Position numbers and translations under genes: made by a program. From Ruegeria arenilitoris (GTDB lineage Bacteria; Pseudomonadota; Alphaproteobacteria; Rhodobacterales; Rhodobacteraceae): DNA of 64,000 nt. Each line of letters starts with the position of its first letter. Position 1 is the first letter of the stretch. A model generated the notes under the pieces. That model was given only the letters and a program-made list of their open reading frames with translations. It had not been told where the DNA came from and did not search any database. Positions 51,119 to 60,470 of the stretch are shown here, one piece after another. The stretch covers positions 62,001 through 126,000 of the forward strand of contig NZ_WPYP01000003.1 in NCBI RefSeq assembly GCF_013030985.1, written 5' to 3'.

Positions 51119-51328
51119 ATGAAAAACAACCATTGGTTCGTCGCAGCGGTATCAGAGATGGTCGACGACGCAAAGCGAGATAACCTTTTTAATGTTTTGA
51201 ATGGGTTGCGCACGGCACTATCTGTGTTTTGCGATGAATCTGATCTAACTGAGGAAGAAAAAAAAGTTGTTTATGCCTTGATGCAGGAGAATACAAGAAA
51301 ATCTAGCGAGTTGAATTACCAAAGATGA
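51119..51328 (+). CDS. Small hypothetical protein
   Basis: A 69-residue acidic, helical protein from the ATG at 51119, with CGAGG before it. Residues NNHWFVAAVSEMVDDAKRDN and ESDLTEEEKKVVYALMQEN are visible. It resembles no family I can name. It follows the 61-residue gene in the same direction after 44 bp, so the two may form a small operon divergent from luxI. Confidence 0.5.
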   Translation: MKNNHWFVAAVSEMVDDAKRDNLFNVLNGLRTALSVFCDESDLTEEEKKVVYALMQENTRKSSELNYQR

Positions 51329-51519
51329 AAATTTTTTGACTCCTAATTAAATAGAGTCGATTGTGAAGCTAATAACCTTTGAGACTTTGGGGGATGCGTT
51401 TGTGTCTCCCAAATTCAACGTGTTTTGAATGATCTGTTACCCGATAGCCTTTCCACGTAATGTCATCGCAAGCGGGAAAACTCGCTATTCCAGCGCGGAA
51501 GACTAATCTGCATATGATG

Positions 51520-52035
51520 TCACGCGGTTTGGTCAATTTGTGGTCGCGTTCTTTTCGTGCAATAGAGTTCGGCGGGAACGCTGCTTTCAAGGGATAACTG
51601 GATATTCTTGAATACGGCTACTATACTCGTTGCGACAGCCCAGAATTCGTTGAAGTCAAGTCGGACACCATTTTGAAAAGCGCCCTTGTCAAACAAGGAA
51701 ACTAAATGAGAGAGAACTAAGGTTCTTTGTTGATGATCGAACGGGTTTTCGAATTCGGACTGGTCCAGAAAGACTGCTACATTTTCGGCGAATTCTATTG
51801 AGGTTATCTTCAAATTTTCGACGTTTTGAGGTGCCTTAAGAATTTCAGTAAGTACAGTCATTGCGATGACGTCGAAGAAATTCGGCACTGCCACAACTCT
51901 GTGGCAGCCAAAGCTCAATTGAGCGCCGAAGTGCGGTTGTAAAATTTTCCAGGCAGTCTCGACCTCCTTAAGTGGTTTTGACAACACCGGAACGATGTCT
52001 TGGATATCAAAGGGAGTCGTAGTCGGGCAAAACAA
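51520..52035 (-). CDS. Hypothetical protein in the luxI block
   Basis: A 171-residue soluble protein without recognised domain (DIQDIVPVLSKPLKEVETAW near the start). Composition is AT-rich like its neighbours. The last residues are basic. It converges with the small genes at 50889-51328 and is divergent from the LpxR-like gene across 235 bp of AT-rich DNA. No function can be assigned. Confidence 0.55.
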   Translation of the reverse strand: MFCPTTTPFDIQDIVPVLSKPLKEVETAWKILQPHFGAQLSFGCHRVVAVPNFFDVIAMTVLTEILKAPQNVENLKITSIEFAENVAVFLDQSEFENPFDHQQRTLVLSHLVSLFDKGAFQNGVRLDFNEFWAVATSIVAVFKNIQLSLESSVPAELYCTKRTRPQIDQTA

Positions 52036-52270
52036 TTACGCGGCCTTTCGTTAAACGCAATCAACTTATGAATTCAAAAAAATAACGACAAATTAACATG
52101 CCGTAAGGTTGTAAAATAGTTTTTAGAGGCGCAAAAAGTTAACTGCTGGAAAGGTTGTTTCTGCTTAATGTTGTGGTCAAACGTAAGCACGCCATTTTAG
52201 GATAATTTTAACGCTCGCTAACGTTACTGAGGTCGCAGTTTCGAATCTTTGTAGCAGCGAGGCGGAATGT

Positions 52271-53164
52271 ATGAAGGTGATTTTTTTGGTATTGTGCACG
52301 ATGTTCACGGTTTCCTCGGCTTCAGCGGAACCCATTAAATCAAGTTTTTTTACCAACGACTTCTTTGGAGATGGCAGGGATCGCTGGCGATCCGCGAGCT
52401 ACACAATTTTCTTAGGCTTTGAGGGTGATAACACAGGCGGAGTCGCTCACGACCTCCGCGCCCGTGCGGAAGTTATTTCTCCGTGGGGGGCAAGAGATCA
52501 ACCGACAGATGACGACCGACCTTATGTTGGGATGCTGGGGTTCGGGATTTTCGCCAACGACAGCTACGGGGATCTGCAATACAACGCCGGTGTCGAAGTG
52601 CTCTTTACGGGCGAGCAGACGAACATAGCCGACTTTCAACAGGGCTTTCACGACCTGACAGGAATTGCTGGTTACTTGCCTGAGGAAATGTCGCATGAGC
52701 ACGTGGGCGATAGTGTAACAGGCATGGTGTCGGCTGAAATCGCCAGAGCCTACACATTGTCAGATAGTTTATCCGTTAGGCCATTTGTCGGGACTCAGGC
52801 CGGATACGAAACTTTCGGGCGAGTCGGAATTGACCTGCTCATTGATGGCTATGCCAATGCCCAACGTTATGTCCGTGACCCAGTTTCTGGGTTCCTACAG
52901 CCTTCTTCTCCAGAACGGGTGGACAGGATGAACGATATGTCGTTTCTGTTGGGGGCCGACTACACGTATGTCACTCATAGCGATTTCATTCCGGATTGGT
53001 CAGATGTCGAAATGACCAATTCACGTTTTAGGGCGCGGGCAGGAGTTCAGGTACGGATTCGTAAAGTTTCAACTTTCTTTGGACTTACCTATCTCAGTAA
53101 AGAATTCGAGTCACAGGTTGAAAGCCAAACGATTGGCGTTTTGTCTCTCGAATTTCCTTTCTGA
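52271..53164 (+). CDS. Outer-membrane LpxR-like protein (DUF2219, lipid A 3'-O-deacylase family)
   Basis: A 297-residue beta-barrel protein with a signal peptide (KVIFLVLCTMFTVSSASA), a terminal aromatic F (LSLEFPF) as in outer-membrane barrels, and LpxR-type blocks: SFFTNDFFGDGRDRW, RSASYTIFLGF, DRPYVGMLGFGIF. The family removes the 3'-acyloxyacyl chain of lipid A. Conserved catalytic residues (Asn/Asp near the start, Thr-Ser-His-type region) were not checked in detail, so enzymatic activity is a prediction. A barrel with a surface-modifying role fits a block that also encodes secreted proteins. Confidence 0.72.
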   Translation: MKVIFLVLCTMFTVSSASAEPIKSSFFTNDFFGDGRDRWRSASYTIFLGFEGDNTGGVAHDLRARAEVISPWGARDQPTDDDRPYVGMLGFGIFANDSYGDLQYNAGVEVLFTGEQTNIADFQQGFHDLTGIAGYLPEEMSHEHVGDSVTGMVSAEIARAYTLSDSLSVRPFVGTQAGYETFGRVGIDLLIDGYANAQRYVRDPVSGFLQPSSPERVDRMNDMSFLLGADYTYVTHSDFIPDWSDVEMTNSRFRARAGVQVRIRKVSTFFGLTYLSKEFESQVESQTIGVLSLEFPF

Positions 53165-53167
53165 ACA

Positions 53168-53713
53168 TTGAACGTTAAGGAAACGTTAGGCAGCGTTTCT
53201 TATTCTCATCCCGATCCCGCGAATCTCATGAACGCAACACTCTTTATCAATAGGGCGACGGTAATGATGGAACAGGCAGTGAACGGCAAGCGAGCTAACT
53301 CTTTTGGCAAGCAGTGGAAGAAGCCTCTGTTGTATTGCGTCTATGTGGCAGTGGCTGTCTGCGTTGGAGGCACGGCGTCAGCCAGCGACAAGCCCAGCGG
53401 TTTATTCTCAAAAATGTTTCCTCCGGAAGCCTGTGTCGGCAAAATAGACTGGTCTCAGGTTGGATTGTCTGACGGCAGACTGGGAGTAGAGGCGAGCTAT
53501 TTCAATGTATACGAACAGCTTTGTGCGCGCAGGTCGCAAAAACCTGACAAGAATGCGTATTTTGATGCTTACCGTGAGGGCATAAGGTCGTATTGCACCC
53601 CCGAGAATATTTATCAGCTGGCTCGTCGCGGCGCAGTCGCAATCGGTGCATGTGAAGATACCGCCCAGATACGTAAGGCCGTTCAGGATGGATTCGCAAA
53701 CCTACTTGAGTAG
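53168..53713 (+). CDS. DUF2799-family periplasmic protein
   Basis: A 181-residue frame; the true start may be one of the later ATGs (for example 53228 or 53264), as the hydrophobic segment LLYCVYVAVAVCVGGTASASD acts as signal peptide. The mature part has the DUF2799 pattern: WSQVGLSDGRLGVEASYFNVY, FDAYREGIRSYCTPENIYQLA and a Cys pair. Function is unknown. It begins 3 bp after the LpxR-like gene and is likely co-transcribed with it. Confidence 0.68.
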   Translation: MNVKETLGSVSYSHPDPANLMNATLFINRATVMMEQAVNGKRANSFGKQWKKPLLYCVYVAVAVCVGGTASASDKPSGLFSKMFPPEACVGKIDWSQVGLSDGRLGVEASYFNVYEQLCARRSQKPDKNAYFDAYREGIRSYCTPENIYQLARRGAVAIGACEDTAQIRKAVQDGFANLLE

Positions 53714-53894
53714 TGGGCGACGCGAGCAGTGTCACCACCTTTGTCACTGGCAACAGCGCGTGGCCCAAAGCGGGTTAATTGCCATATTGCCGAATGCTCT
53801 AAACGGCGGAAGATTTTCCTCGAACTAGCTCGGCTCTGATTGTCGGGCGTTATTTCTACGTTTTTTAAGATCAAAAGTAACCCGAAACCTCTAC

Positions 53895-54234
53895 ATGCAA
53901 AGCATGATACATTTGCTTAGGGTCCAATTGGTCCTTTTCTTCCCCGCGTATACTGACATTCTTCATGTCCGCGATGCATCTACCATCGTAGATGGCACTC
54001 CGGTTCGACTAAATGGAGTGGATGCATTTGAGCACAACACTAGGTCGGGCCATGAAGCCAACCGCTGGAAAACCTATTACCTGCGACCTGGTTGGCGAAT
54101 ACACTCATGACCGTTGGATTGAGGTCTGCCGTGCCGATGGACCGGACGTAGGAGCCGTAACACACGCCTTAGACTGCACACAGTACTCCGGTGGCTGGTA
54201 TAGTTATCTAGAAACTCCAGCGACCAAGCCTTGA
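53895..54234 (+). pseudogene. Thermonuclease (SNase-like) pseudogene
   Basis: Two frames together resemble the Rhodobacterales SNase-like family: the first has STIVDGTPVRLNGVDAFEHNTRSG and NRWKTYY, and the second continues with CDLVGEYTHDRWIEVCRADG, LDCTQYSGGWYS and LETPATK. A shift near 54060 separates them. The C-terminal end is also short. No catalytic function can be expected. Confidence 0.65.
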
Positions 54235-54520
54235 CTTAAGTGGGCTAGCTACTGTTTGGGGTAAAACCGAGCAGCTACAGTGATTGCATCCCCAGAATTT
54301 GCAGGAGAATGGTGCTTCGGGCGCAGAAAATCCCCGAAAGCAGCTAAAACTCAAGAGTTGTAATCAGGAAAACACTGAAGAAAAACTTACTAAAAAAAGC
54401 AAACCTTTTTTCAACATTAACAGATAAGTTTTCTGAACTGATTCTTTGAAAAACTAGACCCACTCTCGCAAGGTGGCTTCAGAAAATCATTCTGGGGTTG
54501 GGTGATGTTGTGAGGGTGAG
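54235..54520. other. AT-rich leader region before the RTX glycosidase-like gene
   Basis: About 285 bp with no recognisable gene. It is markedly AT-rich from 54350 to 54450 and probably contains the promoter of the following gene. GGGTTGG and GTGAGGGTGAG precede the ATG. Confidence 0.4.
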
Positions 54521-56899
54521 ATGGTCAGCTACAGCTATGAATTAACTCCTGGTGCAGTTTCAGAAACCGTCAGCGAGGACCATTTTGGTGCGAATTTTCG
54601 AGGTATGTTCCCGAATATCGGCGAGGCCTTCGATATGCTTGGTGTTACGCATTTGCGCTACCCTTCAGGCAGTGCCCAACAGGAAGACATTACGAATCTG
54701 ATTGACGGTCAGCTAAACGATAACTTGACTGAATTTTTAGATTGGGTCGCCGAAAGAGGGACCACCTTCACTTTGAGTATTCCAGTTGGGGAAAAACTGG
54801 CAAATCAGTCTGAAATGACGGAATTTGTCAAAGCGGTATATGAACAACTGGGCCCAAATGGGCATCTTTTGACGACAATAGAAATCGGCAACGAGTATTG
54901 GAGTTTTCAAGAAGCATCCGAGTATGGCAGGGATGCAGCACAGGCGACGCAGTATCTCGCTAATGCTTACGAGGCATACAATGTCGAAAACCCGACATCC
55001 GATTATGATCCCAAGATCCTAGTGCAAACAGCGCCACCGTGGCACGTTGGTCCAGATAGCACGATGGACCAAAAGAACAAAGAGATCATTGAGCATTTCG
55101 ATGCCAACAAAGATTTGTCGGATGGATTCCAACCAACTGTCGCGAGTGAAGCTATCGACGGAGTAGTTTCCCACTACTATTTTTATGAAACCTACGAAGA
55201 GGATAATACTTTTTCCGACGGTTACTACGAAAACCGGGAAATCGGGTCGCGGCCGGATATGTGGTACAAGTATTTTGAACAAGAATTGGATTATCACGTT
55301 ACAGAATGGAATGTTCAAAATGCCAATATTACTCAGCAAGGTCTGAAGGCGGCGTCGGTAATCCTTGAGATGTTCGAGACCATGTTGGAATCCGGGGTGG
55401 ACGCAGCGGAAATCTGGTCGGTTTTGAATAGAAACTATAATTCATTTGCTGGTGGCATTACAAAGGATAGCCGGGTTCATCCTTCACCTGCTGGTCAGGT
55501 TTTTAGCTGGATGAGGGAGAGCTTGGTTGACGCGAATGGGGTCGGGCTCTCTCTGCTGGAGTTGGGAGGGCTGCCTGACAATCACCGCCCAATTGAAATC
55601 AATGCCTTTAGCGGAGATGGGAAGACGGTTCTCTACGGGTCTAACAGAACGGAAGAGTTTGGGGTGTCAGTTGACTTGGACCTTAATGAACTGGTCGAAG
55701 GAAGACACATTGTGTCCGTTCGGAAAATTGGAATTCTCGAAGGTAGTGCTGACGGTTTGAGTGACCGGGCTGAATACGACGAGAATGGTAGACTGATTCC
55801 TAATTCTCGCAATCAGCTCCGAGTTATCGATGAAGCCGAAAAATTAGCCCTGGAAGCGAAGTTCCAGAACTTGTTTGCGTTGGGGGTGATCAGCCCCAGG
55901 AAAATTTCTTCTTATAACGAAGGAACTTATCGAACGTATCTTCCGCCACCGTCCACCATTCTTTTTAAGCCCGGATACACCCCCGAAACGGCGACTAGTC
56001 TTGACCACTATTACTTTGCTGGAGAGACCGACGTTACGGTGGAAGTCGAGGAATTCACATTTGATGACGCGGGCGAAGTGAAACTTGAACTGGACCCTTA
56101 TGAAGTCGTGGAGATCACTATAACCCCATATGACCAAGTAGTTGGCTCCGAGAATAGTGACACAATAATGGGATCGGACTCCCACGAGGAAATTCAGGGC
56201 GATGATGGAAATGACTATATCGAAGGCGGCGGAGGAGCTGACTACGTTTCGGGAGGTGACGGAAATGATACTCTCGTTGGAGGAGGCAGCGATACCTTTG
56301 GCGACACACTTTTAGGTGGGGCCGGTAACGATACAGTAAATGGAGGTTATGGGGCAGATGAAATTTACGGTGGTGAAGGTGATGACCGGTTGTTTGGCGG
56401 CGAAGGTGAAGACGAAATTCTTGGAGAAAACGGTGACGACTACGTGGATGGAGGCGCGGATGACGATCGGTTAGATGGTGGTGCTGGCCAGGATGTAATA
56501 ATGGGCGGTCAAGGTAACGATCACATCATTGGGGGCGCGGATGATGATGCGCTGTTAGGAGGGGTGGGTGACGATACCCTCGCGGGCGGGGAGGGCACTG
56601 ACATTTTGGAAGGCGGCGCTGGCGACGATATACTTGATGGAGGCCTAGGTGATGATTTGCTTATCGGTGGCGAAGGGGCAGACGTTTTCGTTTTTCGACC
56701 GGGCGAGGGCCTTGATAGTGCCTACGACTTCGAGCAGGGCGTGGATATTGTTCGGATCGATGCGATGGGTGCGAATTACGAAGACTTAACACTAACTGAA
56801 CACGACAACAGCACTCTCGTCGAACTGGATGATGTTCCTATAGCAATCTTGGGAGTGTCTCCGGACGCTCTTGTTGCTGATGATTTTCAGTTCATTTAA
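54521..56899 (+). CDS. Glycoside-hydrolase-like RTX exoprotein
   Basis: A 792-residue protein. The first 350 residues look like a clan GH-A-type (beta/alpha)8 glycosidase: IEIGNEYW near residue 125 holds the acid/base Glu and HVTEWNVQN near 260 a likely nucleophile Glu. Residues 360-530 form a beta-rich domain. From about 541 to 720 there are some 18 RTX nonapeptides (GGxGxDxLx), followed by a C-terminal domain of about 70 residues. There is no N-terminal signal peptide, as expected for type I secretion. The substrate is unknown; an exopolysaccharide is likely. No type I secretion genes lie nearby. Confidence 0.82.
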   Translation: MVSYSYELTPGAVSETVSEDHFGANFRGMFPNIGEAFDMLGVTHLRYPSGSAQQEDITNLIDGQLNDNLTEFLDWVAERGTTFTLSIPVGEKLANQSEMTEFVKAVYEQLGPNGHLLTTIEIGNEYWSFQEASEYGRDAAQATQYLANAYEAYNVENPTSDYDPKILVQTAPPWHVGPDSTMDQKNKEIIEHFDANKDLSDGFQPTVASEAIDGVVSHYYFYETYEEDNTFSDGYYENREIGSRPDMWYKYFEQELDYHVTEWNVQNANITQQGLKAASVILEMFETMLESGVDAAEIWSVLNRNYNSFAGGITKDSRVHPSPAGQVFSWMRESLVDANGVGLSLLELGGLPDNHRPIEINAFSGDGKTVLYGSNRTEEFGVSVDLDLNELVEGRHIVSVRKIGILEGSADGLSDRAEYDENGRLIPNSRNQLRVIDEAEKLALEAKFQNLFALGVISPRKISSYNEGTYRTYLPPPSTILFKPGYTPETATSLDHYYFAGETDVTVEVEEFTFDDAGEVKLELDPYEVVEITITPYDQVVGSENSDTIMGSDSHEEIQGDDGNDYIEGGGGADYVSGGDGNDTLVGGGSDTFGDTLLGGAGNDTVNGGYGADEIYGGEGDDRLFGGEGEDEILGENGDDYVDGGADDDRLDGGAGQDVIMGGQGNDHIIGGADDDALLGGVGDDTLAGGEGTDILEGGAGDDILDGGLGDDLLIGGEGADVFVFRPGEGLDSAYDFEQGVDIVRIDAMGANYEDLTLTEHDNSTLVELDDVPIAILGVSPDALVADDFQFI

Positions 56900-56992
56900 A
56901 CAAGTTCATATTTAGCGCGACATTCCTTTGGCGTTTCCAGTTCGGGATTTAGCTTTGGTTCGCAGACGTAGAGCGTTGTAAGAGGTTCAAAA

Positions 56993-58033
56993 GACTTTGT
57001 TGCACAAATCACGCCGTGGATTCACTGTTTGAATCTAGGGTGATAGCTGAGCAGCATGAGCAGTTGGGCCCGATGAAGTACAAGACTAGAAATTGGCCAC
57101 ACAGCGTTGAAGCAGCGCGGTTCGCTGTCGATATGGTTTTACCCTGAGATGACTTTGGTGCCGCCGCCGAGTGGCAAGCGCGTGCGGCAACAACGGTTTA
57201 GCGATGCAGCTATCCAGACTTGCCTGACAATGAAGGTGCTATTCGGAATTCCATTACGGCAAACGACCGGCTTCGTAGGGAGCCTATTGCGGTCTGCCGG
57301 ACTGGACTGGGCTGTGCCCGACTATAGTACACTGTGCCGCCGTCAAAAGACACTTAACGTGAGCCTGCCATATCGCGTCGGCACCTGCCCGCTGAACCTT
57401 CTAGTCGATAGCATAGGTACCAAGGTCGAGAGTGAAGGTGAATAGAACGACCGCAAGCATGGTGGCTCCAAATGCCGGATTTGGTGCAAGATACACATCA
57501 GGATAGACGAGGAAAAGTTGTAAGTTCGCTTAGTCGAAGTCACCACCAGAAATGTCGGTGACGCGCCCATGTTACCGGATTTGCTTGATCAAATCCCACT
57601 CGACCAAGACATCGGTTCAGTAACTGCCAATAGTGCCTATGACACCCGCAAATGCCACGACGCGATTGCCGCCCGCAATGCAGACGCCGTTATACCACCA
57701 CGCACGAACGCCGAACCGTGGAAACCCTCCAGCCCCGGTACCATTGCTCGTAACGAGGCCGTGAACGCATCACGCTATCTGGGGTGCGCCATCTGGCGAA
57801 GATGGAGAGGCTACCACCGTCGGAGCCGTGTCGGGGCCAAGATGAACTGCATCAAGCTTCTTGGCCAATCCTTGATGGAAAGAGACTTTTGTCGGCAGGT
57901 CGAGGAAATCCAAATCCGCGTTGCTGTTCTCAACCGCTCCACCGCTCTTGGCATGCCCGTCACAACGCCTGTAGGATAAGTCTGTCCAGGGAAAGAGGAA
58001 GTGCGATCACACCCCGACTTGTGCAACAAAGCC
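56993..58033 (+). mobile_element. IS5-family (IS903-like) insertion sequence, degenerate
   Basis: About 1.04 kb bounded by imperfect inverted repeats: GACTTTGTTGCACAAATC (56993-57010) and GACTTGTGCAACAAAGCC (58016-58033). Transposase pieces occur in two frames: 57107-57445 with FSDAAIQTCLTMKVLFGIPLRQTTGFVGSLL, and 57569-57979 with YDTRKCHDAIAARNADAVIPP, NASRYLGCAIWRRW. The frames are separated by stops and shifts, so the transposase is inactive. It separates the two RTX genes. Confidence 0.88.
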
Positions 58034-58166
58034 GGTTCAAAACAAACCCTAAAAATCTAAGAAAAATGACACTCTAAACCCCCGGCCTGTGCAGCTACAT
58101 AGTCTGGTCGTTAACTTTTGCACGCTAACTTTTTTGCAGCTTCAGTGTGGTTAGGAGGGGCTTTTC

Positions 58167-60209
58167 ATGATTGAATTTGAAAGGATATTGACGACTGGAT
58201 CCGCAAATTTTGATCGCGGAATTTGCGATTTGGCCTCAATTGAGTTTGGAACGGGAACTTACCTTTACAGCACTTCCGGTTCTGGCGGTGGACTGGTGGT
58301 TTGGCAACTGAATAACGGTGATGTTCCTACCTTCTTCGATTCCCAAGTGATTGATTCAAGTGTCTCGCTAGATGGCGGCCTGACAATAGAATTCGCGAAC
58401 TTGGGTAGTGAAGGCTTACTTGTTCTGGATATCAGCTCATCGGGGTCAATTTTTGGGTATAGTTTAGGGCCGACTGGAATGATCGGTGAGACGCAGCAGT
58501 TTCAATTGCCGTCAGAAGGCGGTGGGACCACGTTGTTGGCTAGTTACTCTTCCAGTGACACTGAGTTTATCGTCGCAGCGACAGACGGTGGAAGCCGAAT
58601 TACTGCGTACCATGTCGGACCTACCGGCACCTTTACGGAAGTGGACGCTGAAATCGGGCGCCCGGCGTTTTTGGATACAGTTGAAACTGCTTCCAATACG
58701 ATAGTTGTAACGGCGGATTCATCAACTCACTCAGTGGTCACATTCCAAGCTGACACCGAAACAGGAGAACTGAATCAATTAGACAATTCCGATGCGACTT
58801 CGCATTTGGCACTGAATACTCCGAGCTCAATGGAAGTAATCCAGGCGCATGGTAGTTCGTGGGTGCTTGTGGCGGGATCGGGCAGCAACTCCATTTCAGT
58901 GATGGAGTTGGGCTCCGACGGGAGTCTTTTGCCCACAGATCATGTGCTCGACAGTTCCGGCACGAAATTCAATTCCATTCAAGATATCGCCGTGACTAAT
59001 GTTGGTGATCAAGTTTTTGTTTTCGCAGGTGGTGAGGACGACGGAATAAGCCTGTTTGCGTTGGTCCCGGGTGGTCAATTGGTGCATTTGGAAACGGTGG
59101 AAGGCACTGCTGAAAATGGGTTGGGAAGTGTCGATACTCTCTCGGTCGCTCAGGTTGGCAACGAACTGCAAGTGTTTGCGGCCAATCAGCAACAAGATGG
59201 CGTATCACAATTCTCTGTGTCGCTTGACAACTTGGGAAGTGTCATCGAAGGCGACAGTATTCAATCAGGAACAAACGGAGATGACATACTTCTTGGTATG
59301 GGTGGTTCAACGCTTCTCGCCGGGGGGGGGAATGATGTACTAGTCGCCGGAAATGGGACTACGGTCATGGTGGGCGGTGAGGGGTCCGACATTTTTGTGG
59401 TTCAAAACGGCGGTAGAACTACCGTTGTCACTGATTTTGAAGTGGGGGTGGACAGGCTGGACTTGTCTGACTTCGGGCAGCTACGTTTTCCAAACCAGTT
59501 GGATTTCACACCTACGGAAGACGGGGCCCAAATTGACTTTCTTGGCCAAAGGATAGTCCTCCGAAGCGCAGACGGCGGGTCGCTTTCACAAACTGACGTT
59601 CTTGGAGATTTTTTTGATGCACCTGTTCGACTGCCGAATGGCCCCAACGAGAATTTTTCTGATACAGTGAGCTCTTCTGGAATAACTGGAGCGGTAACGG
59701 TCAGCACCGCTGAAGACAATCCAGGCATCCGGGACGCAGAAGTTCATTTCATTCAAGACGGAAGTGCGCCCATTGTCGTGCAAGCTGATAGTAAGGGTCA
59801 TTTTGACCTACAGCTACCGGTTGGTTCAGAACAAGGCCATATAGAAATCATAAAGTCCTACTCTACTCGAAGCCAAGAAATCAACGCACTCGACGCCCTA
59901 CAAGTGCTACGCATGTCGGTCGGCTTAGAGCCAACTTGGGGGACCGCCCAGCCAGAAAACTACATTGCGGCAGATATCAATAGGGACGGGTCAGTTAACG
60001 CTTGGGACGCACTGGACATTCTACGTGTCTCAGTGGGGTTGCCGGTAGAAAATGATGCGGAGTGGGTCTTCATAGATTCCAATACTGATATTTCAGGGGT
60101 ATCAGCCGACGCTACACACTATGATCCCAAAATTTCAGTAGTTGCGTTGAATGGAGATTTTTCAGTTCAAACAACTTCTATCCTCTTGGGAAATGTAGAG
60201 CAGCTATAA
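58167..60209 (+). CDS. RTX exoprotein with beta-propeller-like repeats and a dockerin-like C-terminal module
   Basis: A 680-residue protein. Residues about 1-360 have repeated blade-like segments (ITAYHVGPTGTFTEVDAEIG, SVMELGSDGSLLPTDHVLDS) as in lactonase-type propellers. RTX repeats and a serralysin-type C-terminal region lie at about 368-490 (GTNGDDILLGMGG, DIFVVQNGG, DRLDLSDFG). A carboxypeptidase-regulatory-like stretch follows (about 505-570). Residues 572-626 contain INALDALQVLRMSVGL and then DINRDGSVNAWDALDILRVSV, a dockerin/EF-hand-like calcium loop. There is no signal peptide. The stop falls one base before an IS end, so the C-terminus may be shortened. Confidence 0.78.
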   Translation: MIEFERILTTGSANFDRGICDLASIEFGTGTYLYSTSGSGGGLVVWQLNNGDVPTFFDSQVIDSSVSLDGGLTIEFANLGSEGLLVLDISSSGSIFGYSLGPTGMIGETQQFQLPSEGGGTTLLASYSSSDTEFIVAATDGGSRITAYHVGPTGTFTEVDAEIGRPAFLDTVETASNTIVVTADSSTHSVVTFQADTETGELNQLDNSDATSHLALNTPSSMEVIQAHGSSWVLVAGSGSNSISVMELGSDGSLLPTDHVLDSSGTKFNSIQDIAVTNVGDQVFVFAGGEDDGISLFALVPGGQLVHLETVEGTAENGLGSVDTLSVAQVGNELQVFAANQQQDGVSQFSVSLDNLGSVIEGDSIQSGTNGDDILLGMGGSTLLAGGGNDVLVAGNGTTVMVGGEGSDIFVVQNGGRTTVVTDFEVGVDRLDLSDFGQLRFPNQLDFTPTEDGAQIDFLGQRIVLRSADGGSLSQTDVLGDFFDAPVRLPNGPNENFSDTVSSSGITGAVTVSTAEDNPGIRDAEVHFIQDGSAPIVVQADSKGHFDLQLPVGSEQGHIEIIKSYSTRSQEINALDALQVLRMSVGLEPTWGTAQPENYIAADINRDGSVNAWDALDILRVSVGLPVENDAEWVFIDSNTDISGVSADATHYDPKISVVALNGDFSVQTTSILLGNVEQL

Positions 60210-60210
60210 T

Positions 60211-60228
60211 TGATCAGCCCCACCTGAG
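60211..60228 (-). mobile_element. IS3-family terminus, inverted copy of 49576-49593
   Basis: TGATCAGCCCCACCTGAG is the exact reverse complement of the terminus at 49576-49593. The body of the element, which would lie to the right, is missing and replaced by IS5-family sequence from 60261. It begins directly after the stop codon of the RTX-dockerin gene. Confidence 0.75.
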
Positions 60229-60260
60229 GGCTGTTTCACAAACTCTGGAGTTAGGTTGAA

Positions 60261-60470
60261 TAGGGTCAGGATTCATGACCAATAGATGACGGTCGCAGCG
60301 AGAGCGATTGCTGATAGAAAGACCCTTGGGCATCTGTCGTAACGTGTGGCCACACGCCGCCAGTCCTTGAGCCTGCCGAACATGATCTCAATCCGGTTAC
60401 GCCGTTTGTATCGGCGTTTGTCGTACTTCACGGTTGTCTTGCGTTGCTTTCGACCCGGGATGCAGGCGAG
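60261..60470 (-). mobile_element. IS5-family (IS427-like) remnant, 3' end, opposite strand to the copy at 30463-30825
   Basis: Starts with TAGGGTCAGGATTC (60261-60274), the complement of the terminus at 30825, and encodes on the minus strand the last 63 residues of the transposase ([31 protein letters not shown]). Homology to the other copy stops near 60470, where BY-kinase sequence begins. Confidence 0.88.
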
